From Bolinopsis microptera (lineage: Eukaryota; Ctenophora; Tentaculata; Lobata; Bolinopsidae), in assembly GCF_026151205.1 (NCBI RefSeq), contig NC_087073.1, positions 3,150,501 through 3,214,500 of the forward strand: a stretch of DNA of 64,000 bases, given 5' to 3'. The first letter of the stretch is position 1. Every line of letters starts with the position of its first letter. The position numbers and the translations under genes are program-made. Below, in pieces: positions 13,201 through 25,200 of this stretch. The notes beneath the pieces were generated by a model. That model saw only the letters and a list, made by a program, of their open reading frames with translations. It made no database searches and was not told the DNA's origin.

Positions 13201-16200
13201 TTCATAATATATAACCTGTAATACTATTCTGTATATATCTAATTTCGTTTTCCAAAAAAAAATTAAAGCCCTTTTTAAAGGGCTCTGCTAGTAAACAGGA
13301 GCCGCCAGTATTATCAACACCGGATAACCAGAACTAAGCACCGAAACTGGACGCTGCTTCTTTTAATTAATTTAAAAGAAGCTCATGGTTACACGATAAG
13401 CTGGTAACCATGGAAACTTTTTTTGTAATCCAAAGCCAAGGTTTAATTCCGTTTCAGGAGACTTTCATACACTTATTAAGATACTTCAGAATTGATCGTA
13501 TTTAAGCTGGAAACTAGACGAATACATGGCCAGTGACTCTTCAGAGTTCACTGGGGGCTATCGTCCATCAACTCATCAAGAATTTACCAGTAAAATTAGT
13601 TCCAGTACAGAAAAATAATTTGAAAAATGTAACCAACCTGCTCATACAAATCCAGCACTTTGTTGAAAGTCTCATGCTGGAAGAAGGCCTGCAGTCTCTC
13701 GGAGGCGTAGTTCATGAGGAGGTGCTGCAAGGTGGCGGGGCGGGCGGGGTTCTGGAACCCCGGCATGTCTGTCAGGACCAGGGAGTAGGGTGACCTGCCC
13801 GGACCTGCCAGTGCTCTGGGAAGGAGGGGAGGTTACTGGACAGGATGTAAATTATAATAAATTAGATCCTATCTCGGTACGTAATATTCAGATGTACACG
13901 AGTTATACCTGGTTTAATTAACTTGTACTAGTAACATGATGCTCTGTGAGCCTGGGGAAGAAACAGTGCCGGAACATTAAATAGTGCCGGAAAACTACAC
14001 AGTGCCGGAACATTAAATAGTGCCGGAAAACTACACAGTGCCAGAACAGTGCCGGAACAGTACACTAATATCAGTGGTAGGTTCCCCGGAATTCCAAGTT
14101 GAATATTTACCGATTAATTAGGGTATTTACAGCGCTGAACACGAGTTCGTAGAGAGACATGGCCAGGTCCTCAATGGCGTTCTGCAGCAACTTGGCGGGA
14201 TCCGCGTCAGAGGAGAGGGGCAGAGTTGATATCAGCTGAAAAATTAGGTATTTTAGGAAACGTCACACCTACATGAAGATGATGTGACGTTACACCAAGT
14301 TGGATGATGTCACAATGAATTAGAATTAGAATCTTAGATCATACAATTCAATTACTGTGTCAGATTGTAGTATTAATGTCGATTGCGCTTCATTGCTCAT
14401 TGCTCATTGTTCATTGTTCATAATTTCCAATTCGAGGCAAACACAGTCTGACTCCAGGTATTTTAGTTTGGGATGACGTAATGTTTAGAAATGTGAGCGT
14501 GAGTGTGTCATAAAGGATTGTACTCCACACATATATAATATTCGCGGAATTTGAGTGTTTGAAGGATGTAAACTGTTGACTATCCCGGGTGTTTATAAGG
14601 TTACCGGGCATTATATTGGAGAAAACGTGTTTATAAGGTTTATAAAATTGCTGGACTTGGAAAAAAACGTGACTATAAGGGTGGGAATGTTGGGTGAAGT
14701 AGTTCAGTATTTAAGAGCTGTCGCAAAATATGAACATTCCAAACATTTGCAGTTGTATTGAGAGACCAGTGTTGGCGTACTTATTTATTGGAAGTGTTAA
14801 AACTTGAACAAATGATACATCGGCACTGCACAGTGGGGCTCCATGCTGACATTTAGCCTAAAAACGAGTTTTCCTAATGTTTTAGATTGTTGTAAATTCT
14901 GATAGAGAATAAATAACCGGATTCAATGCTTTTTAAATTAGCTCAATATCTCGGTTGGGTCAAAATTTACAACCATTTGAAAAGCGCGCCTGAAAATAAC
15001 CTGCCTGCACATGCCCAGAAACTCAATTTCACTGCCATTTTTGAGTCAGGCTGAGGTTCCTTTTGTTTTCAATGTTTTTCAACTTTTGATTGATTGAACA
15101 TGGATATAAGCATTCTTAGTACTGTTTAAGAAGAAAAAACCATGATTTCGGTCAATTTTGGATTTTTGGTAGCTAAAATTAGAATATTTTTCAAAAATAG
15201 GCCTTAAAATTTCATTCGCTGACCACAAATGGGTGGTAAAGTTATAAATGGCCCCATATGGCCCGGGTTTCATTATGTTTTCTATGTTTTCCCATAATTT
15301 TTCTAGCAGAACCCAGAAGATTTGGCTTCGGAACGCTTCGGAAAAAAAATTATGACCCATTTTTGGTACGAGCCTGAGGTGAAAAATCGCGTCAAAATAG
15401 CGCGAAAAATGAAAACTGATAGATTAAAAACTGATTTTTTCATTTATTTCATAGCTTTTTGGTGCACACTTCGATATTTTATGCTAATACCAGCAAAGTT
15501 CAATTGGAATAAGCAATATTTGGATGGAAAAATAGTGCATATGAGCCAAAAATAGCCAAAATCTGGCAATTTGAGCTCGGAAAATCCAGGGGCAACTCTG
15601 ATTTCATAGGATTTTTCTTATGTTTTTGTCATATTGCATAGTTTTTATGGTTCTCCTTTCTGAAATACCCTTAAGCAATCACATCAGCATGATTGATGAC
15701 CATTTCCATACGAAAAAGCAGAAAAATGGGACAGAAACCGCTTAAAATTCGATGAAATCTTAAAACTGCTAGTCAAAAAAGATGCTTTTTGTGTGACAGA
15801 AAGTGCCAAATTTTCGAAAAAATTGATTTTTTGCCCAAAAAAGTAGTGAAAGTTGTCCAATTTCACTGAAATAAGTCATAATTGACGATTTAATCCAAAT
15901 TGACACCACCAAGATGTGGCCAGAGGCATAAAAGGGAAAAAAAACCAAATGTCAGCATGCCCTTTACGCGAGCCCCACTGTGCACTGATCTCATAATGCA
16001 AACAGAGACAGGATTTAATATGTTGATCATCACTACCAATTACGTTTTAAGTTATCATCAAACTTTTTCAATTTTCATGCTTTCCCATAGGAATTAATCA
16101 GCTAGACAATAAAAGTCTAAAGTCACAGTTTAGCAGACTCTGGAAACTAGCTCGTCTTAAGAGTAGCAGTGTGTCACACAATCAGACATTGTGATGTGGG

Positions 16201-19200
16201 TCACTTAATCAGACATTGTGATGTGGGTCACTCAATCAGACATTGTGATGCGGGTCACACAATCAGACATTGTGATGCGGGCCACACCATCAGACATTGT
16301 GATGCGGGCCACACCATCAGACATTGTGATGTGGGTCACTCAATCAGACATTGTGATGTGGGTCACTTAATCAGACATAGTGATGTGGGTCACTTAATCA
16401 GACATTGTGATGTGGGTCACTCAATCAGACATTGTGATGCGGGTCACACAATCAGACATTGTGATGCGGGCCACACCATCAGACATTGTGATGCGGGCCA
16501 CACCATCAGACATTGTGATGTGGGTCACTCAATCAGACATTGTGATGTGGGTCACTTAATCAGACATTGTGATGCGGGTCACTCAATCAGACATTGTGAT
16601 GTGGGTCACTCAATCAGACATTGTGATGTGGGTCACTTAATCAGACATTGTGATGTGTGTCACACAATCAGACATTGTGATGTGTGTTACAGAATCAGAC
16701 ATTGTGATGTGGGTCAAACAATCACACATTGTGATGTGGGTCACACCATCAGAAATTGTGATGCGGGTCACGCAATCACACATTGTGATGTGGGTCACAC
16801 CATCAGACATTGTGATGCGGGTCACACAATCACACATTGTGATTTGGGTCACACAATCAGACATTGTGATGTGTGTCACACAATCAGACATTGTGATGCG
16901 GGTCACTCAGTCAGACATTGTGATGCGGGTCACACAATCAGACATTGTGATGTGGGTCACTCAATCAGACATTGTGATGTGTGTCACACAATCAGACATT
17001 GTGATGTGTGTCACACAATCAGACATTGTGATGTGGGTCACTCAATCAGACATTGTGATGTGGGTCACACAATCAGACATTGTGATGCGGGTCACACAAT
17101 CACACATTGTGATGCGGGTCACACAATCACACATTGTGATGTGGGTCACACCATCAGAAATTGTGATGCGGGTCACGCAATCACACATTGTGATGTGGGT
17201 CACACCATCAGACATTGTGATGCGGGTCACACAATCACACATTGTGATGTGGGTCACACAATCAGACATTGTGCTGTGGGTCAAACAATCAGACATTGTG
17301 ATGTGCATGTTGGTCACACAATCAGACATTGTGATGTGGGTCGAACAATCACACATTGTGATGTGGGTCACACAATCAGACATTGTGATGCGGGTCACAC
17401 AATCACACATTGTGATGTGGGTCACACAATCACACATTGTGATGTGTGATTGAGTTAAAAGAGACGTCCTGCACGACAGTGACCTTCAGTGGTCTAATTG
17501 CATGTTATTGACATAATTGGGTGTACACACTGCTGTACAATGTATGTTAGATACTGCTTACACTGATTTGATTTCTAAGAAATGTCTCTTTGATTTTGCT
17601 GGATCTGTATTGAAAAAGGTGGGAACTGGGAAGTAAAATGTAAAAGAGTCCCGCTGGGCGCTGATTTATTGGTGGAATTTGAGAAAATCACGGGCAAACT
17701 ACCCGCTAATTCCAAACTACCCGCTAATTCCAAACTACCCGCTAATTTCTCACCAGACAGAGGTGATTTACCCGGGGTCTGACTGCTCAAAGTGAACCCA
17801 GCAGCTGTATTCCTGGATTCTGCTTCCATAATACATCTTTCGGGAACTGTCACACCTTTCCTGTTTACAGAATAACGCCAGTAACATCTACAGCTGACAT
17901 GTCACGCCGTGCAGTGTATATATTCTTATTGTGACACAGTAACAGTAATGTTATGTAGTAATGTGTATTTGGTAGCCACCATGTAGCGTGTTAACGTTGA
18001 AGTGGCTAATGTTACAATCTGATGAGATACTCCATTAATTTCATATCAACATTATATCGTGTTGCAAGAGCAAAACAGTAATGTATTCGTCCAGTAAATC
18101 CATCAATGATGCTCTGTAACAGGTATAATAGTGATGTGTAGTGTGTAACAGTTCTATCGATCAGAGCTCTTTATATTGATAATGCTGGTAGTATCCAGAA
18201 ATATCTATCACTGATTTTACCATTAATCGTCCGTGACTTTTAAATGACTTACAAGGCTACCCGTATATCGAATTTGTGTGATACAGGCCTTGTGTAAGTC
18301 TAGTGTAGGACCTCAAATAAGCATGTAATTCGATTCATTCATGAAAGCGTGCACGAATGTAGGAACGTGCATATGCACGTACAATATATCACACATGACG
18401 GTAATCAAACATAAAGCAAAGTGCTCAGGAATTTTTATTGTTTTATACCAACAGCTTATTGAAGAATATATTGAATAAATTCTCCTCAACATTTCAGAAA
18501 ATTCCTGCACAAATATTTTACATAGATATTACATTCTTTATCGGCGGATTTATAGAATGAACTCATATTTTATTAGATTATTAACTAGTTAACTTAATTC
18601 AGCAACATGTCAGTTACTCCTCTAGTGGTTCGGTAGTAACACTTCCTTCAAGCATATGAAGAACTCCAAATCTAACTTAGTTCCAATGTCTCAGACGCTC
18701 AGGTCCCACAATATTTGGGTACTAGAATCACGTACAGAACTTAGTACCTGATCCCCCCGTCTTGGTACACACAATTGGCTACAAGACCTACAAATATCAT
18801 CACCACATAGCATTTACATGTCCACCTTTAACAAGGGAGTCAGTCATTGGCCAACCCCAAACAATGCTAATTAATGGTTATTCTGAGTACTATATCACAC
18901 AGTATTAAGGCCACAGGGGGGGTCGAGGCCTCAAAAAATGCAAAAAAAACATTATGCTTTGAATCAATATATATTTTTGTGGTGGATACTTTGCCACCAC
19001 TCATTTGTCTGTAGCTATTTTACTTTTTTTTATAAATGAGGTTAACCAATTCTCATTTAACCTCATTTTTTTGATAAATCGATAATGGAGGGCAGAAATA
19101 TTGATGCCATTACAACTGAAAACTACGATAAGCTTTGTTTTTATTGTTTTTGTGTTATTTCAGCAGTTAAACTTTGAAAAATATACAAATAAAGGCAAAA

Positions 19201-22200
19201 TTCTCAAAAATCACATAACATAAAAAACAGTTTTTTGCCTCTCCTGAAAACCTCGAATTTTTGACTTCAAAATCTATCTTCTCCTAGAGTTTTTATCCAT
19301 TTCACCTCAAATTTGGAACTTATGTTCCTGACATAAATTTAAAAGTTTGTTATGTAACGATTGTTGTAATTTTGCTCCTAACTCTTTTTATGAGGTTAAC
19401 CATTTTAAATTTTGTAACCCGCACTCATGGTTAACCTCATATCTCAGCTTTGGAGCAAGATATCATAAATCGTTACATAACAAAAACTCAAAATACCTTG
19501 AAGAACATTGTTGCCAAGTTACAAGGTTCTAAGTCATAAACTGAAAAAGAAGATAGATTTTGAACACGATTTCATTTAAAGTTTTCATTTACAATAGAAT
19601 TACAGGTAAACCTCAAAATTCAACGCGCGATATCTTCAAATAGGAAACTTTGTTTTCGGTAAGGACAAAAGCATTTGAAAATTTAGATCGAGCTCTACAA
19701 CATATCTCAAAATCTCAAAATCGACCTCGGACCCCCCCCTGTGGCCTTAATATTGGACGTTACCCAACGTCATGGACGTGCACTTTATCACCGTGAGTAT
19801 CACTTCAGTGTTCAATGTAAGGAATGTGTGACGTAGTCATACTTAGCCCAAAAGCGCAAATTTATAGGAATGTGATCTTCTACAACTTGATACAAGTAGG
19901 AAGGGTGGGACACTGACTTGATACATACACACGGTATATTGGTATCAGTCTCTCAGTGATCGTCCTCCCGATTAAGAGATATGATCTAATGAAGAACCAG
20001 CAGGGTAACAAGTGTCACCTCATTCTATCAATCTGATCTTATCTAGGTAGGTACACGTATTTACTGGGACTTGCTATTTGGAGAACTGTCTTGCTATTTG
20101 GAGAACCGTCACAATGTCCATAATGCAGGGACACAATTGGAGTCGTTTCTTCACTCGTTATGACCTACTACTCTGCAATCCCCAGCACCTTCTTTTTGCA
20201 AGGTCGCCACACCCTAGAGGAGGACAAAGCATTTACATGAATGAATGACTTGTAATGTTGTCACCCCTGCTCATATCATTGTGAAATACCAACGCGCTGT
20301 GTATTGTGTCTTTACGCATGATATCACAATTCTATATCACTGTTGGAGCTGTTGGACTGTGTCTTACCTTTGTCCCAAACTACCCAAATAGTAGCCAGAT
20401 TTGTGTTTTTTTGGTGGACTCCAAATTTTGAAGAAAGGTTGGCGATTTAAAACTTTTAAAAATCCTACTGACTACAATTCAATCTTACGTTCGGATGCAA
20501 ATGATCATTTTCATGGACTAGTACTGGTAACAAGGTATATTTTCTTACATCCACTTAACAAAGTAGTAATATTTCCTGATAATAGAAGTACACAACACAA
20601 ACCTGTCGTTCCAGAGCCTCGTATTTAATGCCGAGTACGTTAGCAGCGATCTGAGCAGCGGTAGGGTTCGCGAATCTGGCTCCCATCCCGTTAGCGTCTG
20701 ATTGGGATAAATTCTATATAACCAACCATCTCAGCATAAAGATAGGAAAATCAAATCCAAAACACTTGCATATAAATGGAGATATTGGACAGTCCCGAAT
20801 GATTGACATTTGACATCGTTTGTTTTTTGCTGAATGAACTCGCACAATTACCTCTCACCAAATGAAATGAACATTTTAACAAAACATTCCAATTATTTCC
20901 GGCAAATACTCACGAGCAACAGCTCCAGTTTTTCCCAAATGTATGATGGCGGATAACAGGGTCAGCAGCCCCTTCACCTCTGGAATGCTCACACCTCCCA
21001 GGAATTTAAACGCCTCCAGCGTTTTAGCGTAGTTTTCAGCCGCTTGTTTTCTTTGGCCGTGCTGAGTGTAATATTCGGGTAAACTACTTATATATAAAGT
21101 AGTGTAATACTCGTATATTTGTAAACTACTTATATAAAGTAGTTATGTAAAGTAGATCATAGATTATAATATATAATTCAGATTAATTATAATTATTTGT
21201 CAATTGTGTTGAAGAGCCGATTTGAGAAGTTTGTCACCATGAAAATTATACGTAAGGGTTAAAATTTGTCTATCAAAATAGTTCTAACATCAACGAATCA
21301 ACAATTTGAGCACATCCCGTGAATGACCTAACAGTCTCACAGTTAAAGAGAGACCCCCAACACTCTGCAATGTTTCAACTGTTATCGGAATGCTAGAGTA
21401 CAGGTGACTAGGCTAGTTAAACGTTCTATTCGCCTACACAGAATACTGAACACCAAGCTGGAACACTGATCACGCAAGGAACACCAAGCTGGAACACTGA
21501 TCACGCAAGGAACACCAAGCTGGAACACTGATCACGCAAGGAACACCAAGCTGGAACACTGATCACGCAAGGAACACCAAGCTGGAACACTGATCACGCA
21601 AGGAACACCAAGCTGGAACACTGATCACGCAAGGAACACCAAGCTGGAACACTGATCACGCAAGGAACACCAAGCTGGAACACTGATCACGCAAGGAACA
21701 CCAAGCTGGAACACTGATCACGCAAGGAACACCAAGCTGGAACACTGATCACGCAAGGAACACCAAGCTGGAACACTGATCACGCAAGGAACACCAAGCT
21801 GGAACAACGATCACGCAAGGAACACCAAGCTTGAACACTGATCACGCAAGGAACAGAAAAAAAATAAATTTCTCAACATTATATTTCTCAACATTATAAT
21901 TCAGTGCTTAAACATTTTAACTTGTATATAATGTTCATTGTTCATTAATTATTCATTAGATCCCAATAACTGTGTACATCTTAATCTTTTCTATTGTTCT
22001 ATTCTATTCCACATATTTTATTTGTCTGATAAGTCAGATATTCCGTGACCAGAGAACTCTTTTAATCTGTGTAACGTGCTAATTTCAACGTTCCGATGCC
22101 GCAGTGTCGCAGAGAGGCAGGAAAAGTGCGTTCGTTAATTGGAACGGAATAGGATTCCTACTTTGTTTATTAGTACTACTCAGTATGTCGGAATTTACAA

Positions 22201-25200
22201 ATAGCCTAAATTTAATTAGGATCAACAGATCCTAAATCTAGAATTGGTCACATTCAAATTTTAAAGTTGACTGTTAAAGAATAATATTACACTTGTTTGT
22301 CTCTTGAGACAGGTGAAGAAGTTTCAATTAAAATGAGGTACCGGAACCAAAAGAAATTATAGAACAAGAACACAAAGTCAGTTTTCAAAAAACGTCACTT
22401 TCAGCGACTGAACTTGACTGCCATTCGGTACAGTTGACAGTAAGTGTCTCACCTCACAGTTGACAGTAAGTGTCTCACCTCAATTAGAGGAGGAAGAAAA
22501 TCGTTGTTCTCCGTAGCTCTGGATCCGAGCTGGAGTTCCCTCCGCAAGCTATCGTCACTGCCCTCAATCATCTGGTAGAATATGTGGTACCCTAACTCAC
22601 CCTCACCACAGTTCACTACTCTGAACCTGTCCAGTAGGCACGTCTGAAGAGAGGAGAGGGTTACAATTCATCATTATAGGTTTGACATGTGCGTGATTTA
22701 CATAAACTCTGACGTGAGCTGCTTTTTTATTTCATCTAAATATTCGACACATATTTCTGATATATATATACGGCTTTGCGATATAATACACATACACGGT
22801 CCTTTCATTGAAAGATTGGACTAATGCCAAAAACGTCAACTCATACGACGTGATGCACGTCATACTTTATTACTTTATAAGTATCCCGAATACTGATTGT
22901 ATCCTTATAGTAACACTGATGTTCTAGAACAGCCAGCCGCGGGATTAGCTCAGTGCTGGTCGCAGACAGCTAAACTTTAAAAGATATTGACAGTTTTTCA
23001 AAGAAAAGCTCTAGTAAACAGTTAGTTTAGTTAGCAGGTATAGTTGAAAACTTCAGTACGTGACTCTTGGTATTAGATTTTACGTTCGACTACGGGCACG
23101 CGAGATGATAATGCAATTTCAACTGCACTTTTTAATTTGTTCAGCTTTCATTCGAGCCGATATGTTTAACAACAAAATACAGTATACAGTACCTAAAATA
23201 ACTCCCGTTCTAGCACGCAACTAGAACCTCCTAAACTGTAAGAGACTCACAGCTCCGGAGGGAGGATATCACGAAGATATCTCGCTCCGGAGATTTGATT
23301 GTAATGTTCAGTGTAAGTTCTCAGAGCGTAAGAGGATACACCCACACACATATCAGCTCAGTGTTTACACTGTCCTATTATCACAGGTTCTGTTCTCATC
23401 AAATTATGGTAATTACGCTAAAAGTCTCCACTCATTGCTGGTGTGCTGTAGCTGCAGCTTTATCCTGTTATACCCGTTTGAGGGGTCACGAACACCAAGT
23501 GTCGGAGTGAAACGCATCAAATATTTAAATGTTTACTCTGCCAAGCCCTCTTTAAGGGGAGATACACCAAAAACGTTTTTGCTCCGAACATCGATTTTAT
23601 TTTAAATTATGGTTAAATAGACAAAAAGAATAAGATTGCACACCTTCAAAATTTTCTAAAAATATTCCCTCATCGAGAAAAAAAATATTTTTCTTTTTCG
23701 AAAATTTTTAAAATTTGGAGAAGTCTACCACTGTAATACCGATAGTTCAGCTATTTCAAAAGTTTTTTGGCTGATTTTTTTACTGAACATTACTTACACT
23801 CCGTACAAGACAACCCTTTAAAGTATTATATAATCGAACAATAAATGACCAAGTTACAGACCGAACAAGGTAAAAAAAGAAAAATTGGGATTTTTGCCTA
23901 CAACCAAAGTTGTACATTTTACCACTCGGCCAGGTCATCAGATATCGCTTCAAAAATTCTTGTGAGTGTAGCTGATGATCATATCAAACTTTTTGGAACA
24001 GGATTTCTCTCAGTTTTGAGTTTTAAGGTATGAAATGTGGCCTCAAACGAGGCATATGTTCATCCAGATACGCCTCTACAGGATATATCAAATGCCCTCC
24101 CCCTCCCCCTTGTATATTGCCAAATATATACAGAACATCAGTACCGGGGAAACCCCACAAGACCGTGTTGTAATAATAACAGCGTGTAGGAGGATTGGGG
24201 GGTACACTGAGAGACCTGCCAGAGAGAACCTACATTACCAGGACTCGGGCACATGTTATTATTATTATAGGTCGGTCAATCAGCATTATTGGGTTGTGTC
24301 ACGTAACCGATAACAATGATCCAACATTTGTAATGCTGACTGATTACCCCCCCCCCCCCCAAACATTTGTAATGCTCACTGATTACCCCCGCCCCCCCCC
24401 CCTCCCAACATTTGTAATACTCACTGATTACTCCCCCCCCCCCCCCAAACATTTGTAATGCTCACTGATTACCCCCTCCCCCCCCCTCCCAACATTTGTA
24501 ATGCTCACTGATTACCCCCCCCCCCCCCCCCCAACATTTGTAATACTCACTGATTACCCCCTCCCCCCCTCCCAACATTTGTAATACTCACTGATTACCC
24601 CCTCCCCCCCCTCCCAACATTTGTAATGCTCACTGATTACCCCCCCCCCCAACATTTGTAATACTCACTGATTACCCCCCCCCCCAACATTTGTAATACT
24701 CACTGATTACCCCCCCCCCCAAACATTTGTAATGCTCACTGATTACCCCCCAACATTAGTAATGCTCACTGATTACCCCCTCCCCCCCCCCTCCCAACAT
24801 TTGTAATGCTCACTGATTACCCCCCCCCCCAACATTTGTAATACTCACTGATTACCCCCTCCCCCCCTCCCAACATTTGTAATACTCACTGATTACCCCC
24901 TCCCCTCCCCTCCCAACATTTGTAATGCTCACTGATTACCCCCCCCAACATTTGTAATACTCACTGATTACCCCCTCCCCCCCCCCCCCCCAACATTTGT
25001 AATACTCACTGATTACCCCCTCCCCCCCCCCCAAACATTTGTAATGCTCACTGATTACCCCCCAACATTAGTAATGCTCACTGATTACCACCTCCCCCCC
25101 CCTCCCAACATTTGTAATGCTCACTGATTACCCCCCCCCCCCCCCCCCAACATTTGTAATACTCACTGATTACCCCCTCCCCCCCCAACATTTGTAATAC

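Noticed and set aside
16169-17453. Long ORFs of 426, 267, 131 and 89 codons
   Set aside because: All lie in one 27-bp minisatellite, which stays open in several frames because the unit is a multiple of three without stops. No start context, splice sites or domain.
22939-22970. tRNA-like start GCGGGATTAGCTCAGTGCTG
   Set aside because: It resembles a tRNA D-arm and A box, but no anticodon arm, B box at the right distance or closing acceptor stem follows. At most a scrap of a tRNA-derived SINE.
23530-24040. Possible further MITE starting CTTTAAGGGGAGATACACC
   Set aside because: The base composition resembles the other elements, but no matching inverted right end was found.
24195-24458. ORF rich in Pro and TDYPP repeats
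   Set aside because: It runs into the C-run minisatellite; the repeat peptide is an artefact of that array.
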